Positions 1 to 11,602 of a DNA stretch of 64,000 nt are shown here, piece by piece. Where the stretch lies: assembly GCA_946800325.1 (NCBI GenBank), contig OX326959.1:48242784-48306783 (forward strand), in the 5' to 3' direction. The notes below the pieces were generated by a model. That model was not told the DNA's origin, made no database searches, and saw only the letters and a program-made list of their open reading frames with translations. The DNA is from Luzula sylvatica. Lineage: Eukaryota > Streptophyta > Magnoliopsida > Poales > Juncaceae. The stretch's first letter is position 1; each line of letters begins with the position of its first letter. The position numbers and the translations under genes are program-made.

Positions 1-720
1 TTATATAGAAAATAATATAAAATAGTAATTGTACTTTTATAGTATTATATTATATCTATTAATATATATTATTATTAAAATAATTATTTTATTATTTCAA
101 TATAAGTTCTATAATATTATAAATTGTATAATAATAATTTGAAAATATTAAATGTACTTCTATATTATTATAATATTATAATTTATCTAATCATATATAA
201 TGTAAGTAATATTATTGTTTTAATATATTTATTATAATATTAGCAATTATATAATAATAATATTAAATATAAAAGAAATATACTTTTATATTATTATAAT
301 GTTATATTTTATCTATTAATATATATTATAATTAAAATAATTAGCATGTTATTTTAATATAATTACTATAATATTAATAATTATATTATAATAATAAAAA
401 AAATATTAAATTTACTTTTATATTATTATAATATTAAATTTTATCTATTAATATATATCTTATTATTAAAATTATTATTTTAATATTTTAATATAATTAC
501 TATAATATTTGCAATTACCTAATAATAATATTATAATAATAATTAAAAAAATGTTAAATGTACGTCTATAATATTAAAATTTTATATTTTATCTATTAAT
601 ATATATTATGGTTAAAATAATTATTTTATTTTAATATTAGTTATATTTATTAATTATTAATTATATTATGATAAAATAATTATTTATCCATATATTAATA
701 TAATATAATATTAGTTATAT
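1..720. repeat. AT-rich tandem repeat array (about 130-bp unit)
   Basis: Almost pure A/T sequence in which a block containing TTTATCTATTAATATATAT recurs near positions 53, 183, 310, 436 and 590, each followed by a similar ATTAAAATAATTATT stretch. The spacing of about 127-150 bp indicates at least five diverged monomers. The array continues off the left edge, so its full size is unknown. No coding potential is visible. Confidence 0.6.
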
Positions 721-2845
721 TGATTAATACTTATAAAATTATCATAATATTAATTAAATTAATTTAATAATTAGATGAAGATTCTCCATTTTGACACTCC
801 AACTTTTATTGGAATTACAATTTGCAAGAAAAATGAAATTATGATATGCTCCACCATCTAATTCTTTTCATAATTCTTTGTGCCAAACAAATAATTTGCA
901 TTATTGGAATTTTAAAATTCAATTCCATTCCTAATTCCATGCATCCAAACACCCCCTAAATGGGTGTCTTCGAAGCTTGGCCATGGCAGTACCTTTATAG
1001 GCGATATCTCCACTGGAGACTCAGTTTTCAGATCAATTTGAGGAGAGGGAGAGATGGTGTGGGTCCCAGGTCGTGTAAGAAGGTTGAGGAGGGCACCAGG
1101 AACGAATCTGGACGAAAATCCGGCGATCTGGAGTCGTAGGAGTCATTAGAGATCGAAGTTAGAATTATCGCATCGCCACCAGAGATTTTATGGAGAGAAA
1201 TAGCAGAGGAGATTTCTACTCATTTTTCCTTCTTTAGTTGAACGGCTGTCTCCAGTACAAGAAGAAATGGAGAGGAGTGGGCGCGAGATAATTCTTTTGG
1301 AGGTATGTTTTGAAAGGACTAACGATCTTCTGTGGCCAAACTCATGTAGCTGATCATGTAGAGTTCTTTGTTTGAGAGAGATGGAGTGTTTGTAGTGGAG
1401 ATAACATGGATGTGTTGTCACAGGGGATAAGTAGTGAAATTAGACTCTTGACTTCATCTCATTTCGTGTAATGAGTCAGTTCCGATCCCTGTGTAATCTT
1501 TGGTGCAGTGAGTGAGGTTCGTGGGTCGCCAGATCCGGAGCACTGATTTCTTTGTAGCCATGGGTGTAACGAGTCAGGTTTGAATTATTTTCTGACCCGT
1601 TTCACAAATTCGTTTGTAACTTCTTCCTCCTTTCTCCAAAGTGTATGATATTTATATGAAAAACGCTCGTCTTGACGCGAGAAATCCAGCCATGGGGTTG
1701 GTTTGTGGATATTTGGTCTATTTTACCTGAAATAAACACAAATTCATCGTTAAAGTATTTTCCTCAAGATTATAGTCTTTGTGTTGAATATAAAGATTAT
1801 AACAAGGTTTTGTGTTTATTTATTACTTTGTTTCAATGTTTTAAAAATTCTAAAAATGTGCTTAATTATGCTCATTACACTCAGTTTGTATTGTTATTAT
1901 AAAATAAGACATCTTTTTCAATGGAGATCTTCTTACACTCCAGTATAATAATTAATGGAGATCTCCTTTATCTTTTTCAATGACCATTTCTGGGATCTCA
2001 AAAATAAAATTCAAAATTCGTTCAATCTTACTTTCACTAAAATTCACTTCGAAAAATTACCCTAAATTTTAAAAAATATAAATAATCGCATATTTATTAA
2101 TTAATCATTACTTTTTAATTAGGTTCTGATGAGGCCAGCAAAATCATTAACGTTCGTGGAAATGATTAATAAAGAAAATAATAAGAAAATTTTTAACATT
2201 TGGATTTCCTGCAAATCCCGTGAGTTGCATGGTTTGTTTCGTTATGTTCGTCGTCCCTGCAACTCGTTCAATTGCAGGGTGGTCCAATCCTCATAATTGC
2301 AGAGTTCACGCAAAAAATTGGCATCCTATAAAAGCGGAGCTTCACAAACCATAATTTCACTGTACAATTCTCAAATGGGCTTTCATTGACGGCTCCGGTT
2401 CACTTGGGTAATTGAAATGAAAATCCATTAAAAATATCATATTTTGAATGTAGATACGTTATGGAGAGTACGGGGAAGCAAGCGGGTAGTCAATTCTGAC
2501 AAATATGTGATGCGCGAAACAGAATGAACCAAACTTCCAGGTCGGAACCAAACAACGCATGATGAATGCACACCAGCCGACACCTTCTGCGAAGAAAGGC
2601 ATTGCATGGACATGTTTTGGATATGTCTAAGAATATATGTTTTGTTTTGAAAATCCCCATTTCGTTTGTAGCAATCAGTATAGTATGACAGTCGTTTAAC
2701 TTTTGTTTAACGTATGAACAAACACTTTACTTAATCTATTAGTAAATATAAACACCATCATCCGTATTCATCACCAATGCATCTACATCAGCAACTACAA
2801 CCATTAATAACCTCAGTGACAAACAAAACCAACTTGACACGCAAG
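721..2845. other. Intergenic sequence, no gene recognised
   Basis: No convincing protein-coding frame. Positions 960-1640 are less AT-rich and include an exon-like stretch followed by AG/GTATGT near 1302, but no recognisable peptide. A TATA-like CCTATAAAAGC lies near 2324-2334 in an otherwise non-coding stretch, possibly an orphan promoter. The end of the AT-rich part (near 780-960) carries the TCCAAACACCCCCT motif common at ends of small plant transposons. Confidence 0.4.
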
Positions 2846-3167
2846 CAGGGCCGGCCCTGGTAATTGGCCCAGTGGGCCAACGCCACAGGCCTCAACAAAC
2901 CTATATGCCTCCACATAATTATTTAGCCCATTATCATATAACAACATATACTTACCATACAACTCAAGGCAACACTTAACAGGCCTATTTATAAGGCAAT
3001 ATACAGTCACAGTACTAAAGAATGAAATGGTGGGACTAAACAATATTATTGTTCCGGTTTTACCTAACAACTGCCTTGTGGGCTTTTATTTGTCCGCTAT
3101 TTTTATTTAATCTTTTTTTCCTCACTTTCTTATATTTTTATACTTTTTTTGTTAGCATTTTATGTGG

Positions 3168-3238
<71 letters not shown>

Positions 3239-3720
3239 TTTAGTTATGAATAATATATTAAAAAAACTATTTGAACAAAATTAATTATCTATATATTATT
3301 ATTGTTATATATAATAAAAAAACTATTTGAACAAAATTAATTATATATATTATTATTATTGTTATATAAACTTGTCTTTTCCAAAGCTTTTCGAAAATCG
3401 ACGTATCTGTATCGTATCCTAAGCTTTTCGACCAAATTCGAGTAGGGGTTTCAGCAAAATTTCATGTTTTCAGCTTTCGGCGAAATTCGAGTAATTAATA
3501 GCAGATCTTTAGCAAAATTAGTTGTTTTTCAGTGCAATTTGAGCAAATTATAGGCGGTTTTTAGCAAAAATACATGTTTTTCACCACAATTCGAGCAAAT
3601 TATAGGGGGTTTTCAGCAATTTTTTTTTTTGAAGTAACATAGAATAATGCTATTTTTTTTAGTTCCGAAGTTTCTTAATATTAATTGTCATAGGCCTCCA
3701 AAAATACAGGACCGGGCCTG
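2846..3720. mobile_element. Non-autonomous hAT-like transposon
   Basis: The left end CAGGGCCGGCCCTGG and the right end ACCGGGCCTG (read inward CAGGCCCGGTCCTG) form imperfect terminal inverted repeats, and GCCACAGGCCTC near the left matches inverted AGGCCTCC near the right. Flanking 8-mers CACGCAAG (2838-2845) and CATGCAAG (3721-3728) differ at one base, which fits the 8-bp target duplication of hAT elements. Inside are a TA microsatellite, a duplicated roughly 60-bp AT block (3255-3365) and about three copies of a 60-65-bp unit with GAGCAAATTATAG and TTTTCAGCAA motifs (3420-3625). No transposase is present. Confidence 0.75.
3171..3234. repeat. (AT)n microsatellite
   Basis: About 32 uninterrupted AT dinucleotides, inside the hAT-like element. 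Confidence 0.95.
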
Positions 3721-3904
3721 CATGCAAGCAACAACGAAACGAAGCCGCTCTTTCTTGCCACCCTCACACAATAGCACAGAATACAACAAACAAACCTGCA
3801 CAATTGCACGGGGTATAGCTAGTTCGATCTAACGAACATTGGACATTCTCCATACCCAAATCTAATGACCAAAAAATATTGAGTATAGCCCCAACACTCA
3901 CTTG

Positions 3905-3905
3905 A

Positions 3906-3958
<53 letters not shown>
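3905..3958. repeat. (GT)n(AT)n microsatellite
   Basis: About eight GT units run directly into about 18 TA units. It borders the left end of the foldback MITE at 3963. Confidence 0.9.
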
Positions 3959-3960
<2 letters not shown>

Positions 3961-3962
3961 TG

Positions 3963-4157
3963 AGGCTAAACTACTTAATTAAGTATCAACATTTTGGTAC
4001 TTAATGATTTTTCACCATTGAATTTGCATTGAGATTTATGTTTTCCACTATGATCATGAAAGTTTGTGCAAGTCATTGAATGCACAAATCTGAATGCAAA
4101 TATAATGGTGAAAAAACATTAAGTACAAAAATGTTGATACTTAATTAAGTAGTTTAG

Positions 4158-4160
<3 letters not shown>
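3963..4160. mobile_element. Foldback MITE, about 77-bp inverted ends
   Basis: The left arm starts AGGCTAAACTACTTAATTAA and the right arm ends with its reverse complement. The match extends about 77 bp inward (both arms carry TTTCACCATT and TTTGCATT blocks in opposite orientation), leaving a loop of about 45 bp. TA-rich microsatellites abut both ends, so the target duplication cannot be resolved. There is no coding capacity. Confidence 0.8.

Positions 4161-4229
<69 letters not shown>
4161..4229. repeat. (TA)n(GA)n compound microsatellite
   Basis: About 14 TA units followed by about 20 GA units, immediately right of the foldback MITE. Confidence 0.95.
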
Positions 4230-4233
<4 letters not shown>

Positions 4234-5385
4234 CTAATGTACTCAATTAAGTAAATTGCTCTTTGTACTTAAAGACTCTTAGCCGTTTGATTAACATGAT
4301 TATACGATCTGATGAATTTAAGATAGACGGAATGGAAGGGGAGACAGAAAGGAGAGATTTTAGACGTTACTTATTATTTTATTATTTACTTTGCCATTTC
4401 GTCAGGTCTTTCTTTCCAAAACAAATTTCCCCATAGCTTTACATGTTTTTCCACCTCTATGATTTCCCATGGCTGGCTAGGGTTCGCCTTAGCTTTTGAT
4501 TGCTCGTCGTTTCTTCTTGAGGCCGAGGTATTCTCCATAGGCCCCTTCTTTATGATTGACGTTGTTCCTCTCCTACATGTCCTTTCCAAAACAATATTTC
4601 CATCTTTTTCACCTCTTGATAATTTTCCATTGGACATGGCTGGCCTCAAGTTTGGTAGCTCGTCGTGCTGCTAGAGACCGAGTGATTCGATAGGGAGATT
4701 GCTCCATTGCAGAGGATCCCCCCGAGCTTTGATCATTTTCCATGGTTATGGCTGCCCCCACCTTATTGAATTTTATGTAATTTTAGATTTCTCTTGGACT
4801 TATTAAAAATTTATGACCTATGTAATTTTACAGTTCTTTCGACTTGATTGAAATTAGAATATTTGACTATGTTTGAGGTTATTGACTTATTGGATGTTAT
4901 GGTTATAAATAATTATATTTGAGATGTAATTTTATTGAGTTCCAGCCTTTTTTTCTACTAGGTGTTATTGTTGATTTTTAATGTTTAAGTTGCAATTTGA
5001 GGGATTGTGCATAAAAATGTCAACCAAATTGCAAAGAAAATAAAAACTTAGTGGTGAATCTGATATTTTCATTATTCTAATGTGTCTTGAATGTTTTATA
5101 ATAATGATCTATATTTGTGAATACCGGTACCAAGAATTGTTTTGTATCATGTCTAGACTCTATCACGGTACATGATTACAAAAACAAAACCAAGTACATC
5201 CATATAGATAAATAAAAATTTTATCAATTCAACAAAATTCCATAATTACCACATTTGCATAATTACAAATCTATTATACCCATAATCACGGACACACGTT
5301 TATCTTATAATAAAGATATATTTATACAATTCATACATATCCTAAACTACTCAAGTACACACATCTTTAAAAAAAAGAAAAAGTT
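4230..5385. other. Intergenic; degenerate internal repeats
   Basis: Between 4400 and 4760 an imperfect unit of roughly 120-150 bp recurs about three times (shared pieces: CTTTCCAAAACAA, TTTTTCACCTCT, ATGGCTGGC, GCTCGTCG). Short open frames cross it on both strands without recognisable domains, so I do not call a gene. The rest is AT-rich and featureless. Confidence 0.4.
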
Positions 5386-5617
5386 GTACCTCCCCCTTGG
5401 CCTCCCCCTCACCTCTTGATGTGTCATCATATGACTTAACACCATCAAATTTAATATCTTAATTATGATTTAAATTCTTAATTTATAATTTAACATCTTA
5501 ATTATGATGATACACTATAAATTAAAATATTAAATCATAAATTAAGATGTTAATTTTGATGGTGTTAAACCATACGATGACACATCAAGAGGTGGGGGGA
5601 GGCCAAGGGGGAGGTGC
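5386..5617. mobile_element. MITE with long terminal inverted repeats
   Basis: The left arm begins GTACCTCCCCCTTGGCC and the right arm is its near-perfect reverse complement ending GGCCAAGGGGGAGGTGC. Pairing continues through CACCTCTTGATGTGTCATC and TTTAACACCATCAAAATTAA to about 80 bp per arm. The inner part (TTGATG..., TTTAACAC, TTAACATCTTAAT) is shared with the MITEs at 25838-26087, 28477-28729 and the half copy near 46371, so it belongs to a local family. Confidence 0.8.
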
Positions 5618-6099
5618 ATCACTACTCAGTAAATCCCAAAAACCAATACAATTGCATCTGCAATATTGGCAAATTCCAATGAGATCGAATGGAATGATCC
5701 TTATAATCAAATTCACCAAAATCCTTGAAACTCAACATTTACCTTTTGCCTTCTCTTTCTCAATTATTACTGCCCTAAAATCAAATGAAATAATCTCCTT
5801 GCGGTGCTCTGAAATGAAAAGATATTCACAAAAAATCAACTTGCAATGAAAATAATCAAATTTTATATAATACAAACCTAAAAATCAATCATAAATCACA
5901 TTTAACTGTGCATGATGTAATCAAACAGTGAAGATAGATCTCTATTAACTTCATAATCAAACCAAGTAATAATTATATGAATCAATAAATCGAGAAAAGG
6001 CATCACCTAAAAAGGAGGCTCGATCTCTTGCAGCTTTACCAGAAAAGAGGCTCTATCTCTATTAACTTCATAATCAAACCAAGTTAGGACGCCATAGTA
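5618..6099. other. Intergenic target region of the gypsy tandem
   Basis: No gene seen. A roughly 28-nt stretch (CTCTATTAACTTCATAATCA and following bases) occurs twice, at about 5940 and 6056. The last five bases, TAGTA (6095-6099), are the left target duplication of the gypsy tandem. Confidence 0.5.
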
Positions 6100-6588
6100 T
6101 GTCATGATACGAGGCCATGACAATAATATGTGTAATATTGAGGACCTCGATGCAAATTACCACATTTGAATTCAATAAAGAGCGCGCGGTGTATGAAGAG
6201 TATTATGGACCGGTCACGTGAGGAGCATGTGACTGCACAGCAGTGGTGCAGGGGGAACGAGTGCAGGCAAGAAGAACATCGCGTAACAACCTTCTCTTGG
6301 ACAGGAGTCAGTGTACAGAGGGAATGTTGTGGCTAAGAGAGGAGATATAAATTGTTTCATTTTTCATTTTTTTTGGCATTCTGTCTGTAATAACTAGTGA
6401 GTGTGTGTGTTGTGGTGTGTGATTGAACGAGTGTGGTGAAGGCTCCTGGTCAGTGTGTTTAACCTGCCAGAGCTCAAATTTCCCTCGTGAATCCAAATTG
6501 AGTTAAATTGTTGAAATTGAGGATTAAATTGAGTGTTTGTGTTCAAATTCGTTGCAAGTTCTGGTGAATCGTTGCCCAGGGCTTGTCA
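6100..6588 (+). repeat. Gypsy LTR 1 (489 bp)
   Basis: Starts TGTCATGATACGAGG and ends GGGCTTGTCA. A TATA box TATAAAT at 6346-6352 suggests U3 is roughly the first 270 bp. An AATAAA lies at 6174-6179. It differs from LTR 2 at LTR position 89 (G here, 6188; T in LTR 2) and from both others at position 159 (C here, 6258; T in the others). Confidence 0.93.
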
Positions 6589-6590
6589 AT

Positions 6591-6602
6591 TGGTATCAGA
6601 GC
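6591..6602 (+). other. Primer-binding site, initiator-Met tRNA type
   Basis: TGGTATCAGAGC begins two bases after the LTR. This 12-mer is the standard plant retrotransposon site complementary to the 3' end of initiator methionine tRNA. Confidence 0.92.
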
Positions 6603-6640
6603 GAGCTCTTTCCGAGCTTCGAAGCGCAAAATCACCATTA

Positions 6641-9600
6641 ATGGCGAAGAAGATGACGCCAGAGAATGATGAGATCCGTCGTCTCGATGGTGAGATGCAT
6701 CAAACGAGGAAGGAGGTGGCTGATTTGCGAGGATATTGCGAGGGCATGAAAAAGGGGACGGATGACAAATTGCAAGATTTGCACACCATGATGATGCAGA
6801 TGATGCAGAAAATGGAGAAATTCGACGTCTCAAATTCCCCCGAGGGCTCGGGTTCGATCCAGATCAAGGATACAGGCAAAAATGTGAGAGTTGAAGAGGG
6901 AGAAGGCAGTAGAGATAGAGATCGAGATCGAGTTTACACAGACCGTGGCATGGATGAGGGATTCGATCCGAGATTGGAGCGAAGAGCTCGATTGGATGAA
7001 GGATTCGATCCGAGATTGGAGAGGAGAGGAGAACGTAGAGGATACGATGATGTCTATGACAGGAGAGGTGATCGCAGAGGAGATCGAGTTCGTCACAACA
7101 ACGATTTCATGCTTAAGCAACGAGTCGAGCTCAATAAATTCTCTGGTTCGTCACCGAGAGTCTGGCTCAAGCACTGTGAGAATGTCTTTAACGTCTGTGG
7201 GGTGGCAGAGTGGTTACGAGTCGATTATGCAGCTATTTACCTCTCCGGTGAAGCAACTGATTGGTATTACGCGTATGAACTCACCGAGCCTCATCCACCA
7301 TGGGAGCAATTTGCTCGAGATTTACTCCGACGCTTTGAAAGTGAACTATTGATGGGATTAGTGGGTGAATTTCACACCATGAGGCAACAGGGCTCTGCTC
7401 GAGAGTATAGAAGAGAGTTCGATTTACTCAGGGGATTGATGCTCAAGAAATACCCTGACCTCGACGATGAATTCTTCAAATGTTGCTTCGTATCGGGCCT
7501 CAATTCGGAGCTGAAGTCCGAGGTAGCTGTGACGAGACCCCAAACACTCATACACGCATACGAAAATGCAATACATAAGGAAAACAAGCTCTCCTTTGCA
7601 AAAAAAGACAACGAGAAACCTTCCCAGCCATGGAACAAGAACCAAACGTTGATGACGAATGCTCGGGAGTCAGCTCAAGCTTGGGAACGACAGAAGGCTG
7701 AAAAGAGAGCTCGTGGCGAGTGTTACTGGTGCGTTGAGAAATGGGTGCGCGGACATACGTGTAAGGGACGACCAATTGGGGCAAGAAACGTGAATGCTAA
7801 CACAGTCCTTGCAATCGAAGGGACTGAGCAGACTGACACTGAGCAATTCAAGGTCCAAGAGGCGGAGGAGGAGCAGTTTTATCAACAAGCTGAGAGCTAT
7901 GAACTGATGGAGATTGTTACGCAGGCAATTGGGCCCAATTCGAAGCACAAAACTCTCAAATTAACCGGGAAAACAAAGAATAAACTCTTTTCTATCTTGG
8001 TTGACAGTGGGTCATCCCACACCTTTATCGAACCGAGTTTCGCCAAAATGGTGGGGTTCACACCAACGCTCACCAAACCGTTAGCTATTACAGTCGCAAA
8101 TGGAGCTAATGTGGTTTGCGATTCCATGTGCGAGAATTTTCAATGGGAAATTCAAGGTCGAAGATTTCAGATGGACGCGCGAATTCTCAAGCTGGGGACG
8201 GTCGAAATGGTTCTAGGAGTCGATTGGATGCAAGCAAATGGCCCCGTCGAGTTCAATTACGAAGCTCGAGAGATAACTTGCTGCAGCAATGGCGAGAAGA
8301 TAGTAATGAAGGAGGAGTTGCAATTCGGTGTCGAGCCCCAGTCAGTATTTCTAATCGATGGTACTGAATTGGGTTCTTGGTTCACTAAGGATCAGGTTTC
8401 TTGGATCGCATGGGTGAAGAACTGGGATTTCACGTCCTGCCAAGAAAATCAGAGAAATGAAGGTGGGTTCTTTGCAATCCAAGAAGTGGTTTCCGAGAAT
8501 AACCAGCACAACAATTCCAAAATTATTTTCTCGGATCAAGAAGGAAACGGGAAAAGGTGTCCAGGATTGCAAGAAACAGGGTTCCCTGAGTCACGAATTC
8601 AAATGAAGGATTCCATTCAAATCCAGGAACCGGAGTATAAAAACTTTTTCTCGGTTTCTCAGGGGAGTAGGAATGCCATTCCGGACTCTCCTCTCCAAAA
8701 TACTGTAGCGGACCAGATTAATTTGCGGGTAGAGGATCCAACCTTAACGGGTCTGGACGATGTGTTAACCAAATTTGACTCTATTTTTAAAGAACCCCAA
8801 ACCTTGCCCCCACAACGTTCTTGTGACCATTCTATTCCTTTCTTAGATGAGTCAAAAATAGTGCAAATTCGACCATATCGTTATTCACACTTTCAAAAAG
8901 GAGAAATTGAGAGAGTTATCAAAGAGATGTTGAAGAGTGGAGTCATTCGTAATAGCCAAAGCCCGTTCGCCTCGCCGGCTATTCTTGTTGGAAAAAAAGA
9001 TGGCACATGGAGATTGTGCATCGATTACCGACAATTAAACAATCTCACAATCAAGGATCGCTATCCTATTCCCATAATCGATGATCTTCTCGACGAACTC
9101 AAAGAAGCAACCGTGTTTTCCAAACTCGATCTTCGATCGGGTTACCACCAAATTCGCATGAACGAGAGCGATGTGTATAAAACGGCGTTCAAAACGCACG
9201 AGGGCCACTATGAGTTTTTGGTCATGCCGTTCGGGTTAACCAATGCCCCCTCGACGTTTCAATCACTCATGAATAATATTTTCAAGAAATACTTACGAAA
9301 ATTTGTTTTAGTATTTTTTGACGATATTTTGGTTTATAGTAGGACTCGGGACGAACACGTGGCGCATATGAATGAGGTGTTGAAGCTTTTGGAGGCCAAT
9401 CAACTCTTTGTTAAGGCATCGAAATGCGTGTTTGGAGCCAATTCGATCGAGTACCTCGGTCATATCATTTCGAGCAACGGAGTCAAGACGGATCCAACAA
9501 AGGTGGAAGCAATGCTCAAATGGCCGAAACCGAAGTCATTGCGCGAGCTACGTGGCTTCTTAGGCCTCACCGGGTATTACCGAAAATTCGTTCGCGGGTA

Positions 9601-11575
9601 TGGAGTCATCGCAAAACCGTTAACCGAGTTGCTCAAGAAGGATGGATTCAAATGGGGGGAGAAAGCGGAGAAAGCATTCGAGGAGCTTAAACGAGCCATG
9701 TCCACAACGCCGGTTCTAGGGTTACCCGATTTCTCAAAGGAGTTTGTTGTGGAAACGGATGCAAGTGGGTATGGAATCGGAGCGGTCCTTATGCAAGAAG
9801 GGCGACCCCTCGCGTTCCTTAGTAAAGCGTTGAGTCTCGAAAATTTGGGTCGATCCATTTACGAGAAAGAATTGTTAGCGGTATTGTTAGCGGTTGATAA
9901 GTGGAAGCATTACCTTGTGGGAAACCGTTTCGTGATCAAAACCGACCACGAAAGCCTCAAGTATTTACTCGAAGGACGAATTCATACTCAATTACAACAC
10001 AAAGGCTTAACCAAATTGTTGGGTCTTGATTATGTCATCCATTATCGAAAAGGGGTGGAAAATAAGGTGGCGGATGGCTTATCGCGAATTAAGATCGACG
10101 CGACGGAAGAAAGCGGGGAACTTTATGACGTGAGTGTCGCCGTGCCGGCTTGGTTGAAAGAAGTTGAGGAATCTTACGTGAATGATGATTATTTCACAAA
10201 GATCATGGAGGGGATTGTGATTAATGCGAGTGAATTTCCTGATTTTGAGTTCAAAAATGGTATTCTCCGGTTCAAATCGCGGATTTGTATCGGACAAGGA
10301 TCAACGCTACGTAAGCGAGTTATATCCGAATTGCATGACTCCGCCGAAGGAGGCCACTCCGGAGTACTTGCTACATATCAACGCGTCAAACGATATTTTT
10401 TTTGGGTCGGCATGAAAAGAGAAATTCAAGAATACGTGTTGGAATGCGATTGTTGCCAACGAAACAAGGCCGAGCATGTCACAAGCCCCGGTTTATTGCA
10501 ACCGCTACCAATTCCACACGAGGCGTGGAGTTCTATTAGCATGGATTTCATCGAGCAATTACCCAAATCGAATGGCCGTGATTCTATTTTGGTGGTGGTC
10601 GATCGCCTCACCAAATATGCGCACTTTCTTCCCCTCTCTCACCCCTTCAATGTGCCTCAAATTGCGAAGGTCTTCTTTGATAACGTGTGTAAATTGCACG
10701 GTATGCCTCGAACCATTGTTAGTGATCGTGATAAAATATTCACGAGCACGTTTTGGCGCGAACTTTTTAAACTCCATGGGACCCAACTTCACATGAGTAC
10801 CGCTTACCACCCACAAACGGACGGCCAAACCGAACGCGTTAACCAATGTTTGGAGACGTACTTGAGATGCATGATTTCCAACGTGACGAAGAAATGGAGT
10901 CAATGGTTAGCTCAAGCGGAATGGTGGTACAATTCGAGCTTTCACACTTCTCTTAAGTGCACCCCATTCGAGGCCCTCTATGGTTATATTCCTCCAAGGA
11001 TGGAGTTTGGGGCGAGTCCGAGCTCTCGTGTTGCGGCATTGGATGAATGGCTCAAAGAGAGGCATGTAGCGCTCCAACTAATCAAAGAAAATTTGATGAA
11101 AGCGCAAGAACGAATGAAATCTTTTGCGGATAAGCATAGAAGCGAGAGAAAATTCGAAGAAGGCGATTGGGTTTATTTGAAATTACAACCGTACCGCCAA
11201 ACGACCCTAACCCTAAATAAAGGTACGAAATTGCATTCGCGCTTTTATGGACCTTATGAAATATTGGAGCGAGTTGGCGAAGTGGCATACAAATTGAATT
11301 TACCCGATGGTTCGATGATCCACCCGGTTTTTCATGTGTCCCAACTTAAGAAGAAGCTAGGATCGAACCGAGTTCCGATACCTCTTCTTCCTATTGTGAG
11401 TAATGATGGTGTATTGAGAGTAGAACCGGTGGCGGTGCTTGATCGAAGAGTGGTTAAAAGAGGTAATGTCGCCGAGGTTGAATTACTTATCCGTTGGTCC
11501 AATTTACCCGATGAGGACGCGACGTGGGAGGATTATGATGCGATGGCGCGTCGTTTTCCTAGTTTTAAACCTTGA
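6641..11575 (+). CDS. Ty3/gypsy gag-pol polyprotein, copy 1 (1644 aa)
   Basis: A single uninterrupted gag-protease-RT-RNase H-integrase polyprotein. The frame is open back into the LTR, but the ATG at 6641 (MAKKMTPEND) is the first in the internal region and is preferred. Domains: retrotransposon gag about 165-260 (VWLKHCENVF); a CX2CX7HXC zinc knuckle, C361-C374; aspartic protease VDSGSSHTF with D455; reverse transcriptase with FFDD at 892-895; RNase H with D1040; integrase zinc finger from H1232; catalytic D1302, D1362 and E1398 with the usual 35-residue spacing; C-terminal chromodomain about 1594-1644 (WEDYDAMARRFPSF). A short gag repeat, DEGFDPRLERR, occurs twice. All catalytic residues are present and no stop or frameshift is visible, so the element may be competent for retrotransposition. 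It makes its cDNA in cytoplasmic particles and integrates in chromatin, where the chromodomain is expected to guide targeting. Confidence 0.95.
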   Translation: MAKKMTPENDEIRRLDGEMHQTRKEVADLRGYCEGMKKGTDDKLQDLHTMMMQMMQKMEKFDVSNSPEGSGSIQIKDTGKNVRVEEGEGSRDRDRDRVYTDRGMDEGFDPRLERRARLDEGFDPRLERRGERRGYDDVYDRRGDRRGDRVRHNNDFMLKQRVELNKFSGSSPRVWLKHCENVFNVCGVAEWLRVDYAAIYLSGEATDWYYAYELTEPHPPWEQFARDLLRRFESELLMGLVGEFHTMRQQGSAREYRREFDLLRGLMLKKYPDLDDEFFKCCFVSGLNSELKSEVAVTRPQTLIHAYENAIHKENKLSFAKKDNEKPSQPWNKNQTLMTNARESAQAWERQKAEKRARGECYWCVEKWVRGHTCKGRPIGARNVNANTVLAIEGTEQTDTEQFKVQEAEEEQFYQQAESYELMEIVTQAIGPNSKHKTLKLTGKTKNKLFSILVDSGSSHTFIEPSFAKMVGFTPTLTKPLAITVANGANVVCDSMCENFQWEIQGRRFQMDARILKLGTVEMVLGVDWMQANGPVEFNYEAREITCCSNGEKIVMKEELQFGVEPQSVFLIDGTELGSWFTKDQVSWIAWVKNWDFTSCQENQRNEGGFFAIQEVVSENNQHNNSKIIFSDQEGNGKRCPGLQETGFPESRIQMKDSIQIQEPEYKNFFSVSQGSRNAIPDSPLQNTVADQINLRVEDPTLTGLDDVLTKFDSIFKEPQTLPPQRSCDHSIPFLDESKIVQIRPYRYSHFQKGEIERVIKEMLKSGVIRNSQSPFASPAILVGKKDGTWRLCIDYRQLNNLTIKDRYPIPIIDDLLDELKEATVFSKLDLRSGYHQIRMNESDVYKTAFKTHEGHYEFLVMPFGLTNAPSTFQSLMNNIFKKYLRKFVLVFFDDILVYSRTRDEHVAHMNEVLKLLEANQLFVKASKCVFGANSIEYLGHIISSNGVKTDPTKVEAMLKWPKPKSLRELRGFLGLTGYYRKFVRGYGVIAKPLTELLKKDGFKWGEKAEKAFEELKRAMSTTPVLGLPDFSKEFVVETDASGYGIGAVLMQEGRPLAFLSKALSLENLGRSIYEKELLAVLLAVDKWKHYLVGNRFVIKTDHESLKYLLEGRIHTQLQHKGLTKLLGLDYVIHYRKGVENKVADGLSRIKIDATEESGELYDVSVAVPAWLKEVEESYVNDDYFTKIMEGIVINASEFPDFEFKNGILRFKSRICIGQGSTLRKRVISELHDSAEGGHSGVLATYQRVKRYFFWVGMKREIQEYVLECDCCQRNKAEHVTSPGLLQPLPIPHEAWSSISMDFIEQLPKSNGRDSILVVVDRLTKYAHFLPLSHPFNVPQIAKVFFDNVCKLHGMPRTIVSDRDKIFTSTFWRELFKLHGTQLHMSTAYHPQTDGQTERVNQCLETYLRCMISNVTKKWSQWLAQAEWWYNSSFHTSLKCTPFEALYGYIPPRMEFGASPSSRVAALDEWLKERHVALQLIKENLMKAQERMKSFADKHRSERKFEEGDWVYLKLQPYRQTTLTLNKGTKLHSRFYGPYEILERVGEVAYKLNLPDGSMIHPVFHVSQLKKKLGSNRVPIPLLPIVSNDGVLRVEPVAVLDRRVVKRGNVAEVELLIRWSNLPDEDATWEDYDAMARRFPSFKP

Positions 11576-11589
11576 GTGACCAAGGTTTT

Positions 11590-11600
11590 AAGGGGGGAGT
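11590..11600 (+). other. Polypurine tract, copy 1
   Basis: AAGGGGGGAGT two bases before LTR 2, the expected plus-strand priming site. Confidence 0.88.
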
Positions 11601-11602
11601 AT

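Noticed and set aside
3049..3243. Open frame ending in Tyr-Ile repeats
   Set aside because: Translation of the (AT)n microsatellite inside a non-autonomous hAT element.
6533..6640. N-terminal extension of gag-pol beginning inside the LTR
   Set aside because: The frame is open by chance through the LTR end and primer site; the first internal ATG (6641) gives a normal gag start.
7548..7948. Minus-strand frames within gag-pol
   Set aside because: Shadows of the gypsy coding sequence, repeated identically in the second copy.
11204..11217. Telomere-like CCCTAACCCTAAA in the gypsy element (also at 16707)
   Set aside because: Only two units and inside the conserved polyprotein frame, so it is coincidence, not an interstitial telomere.
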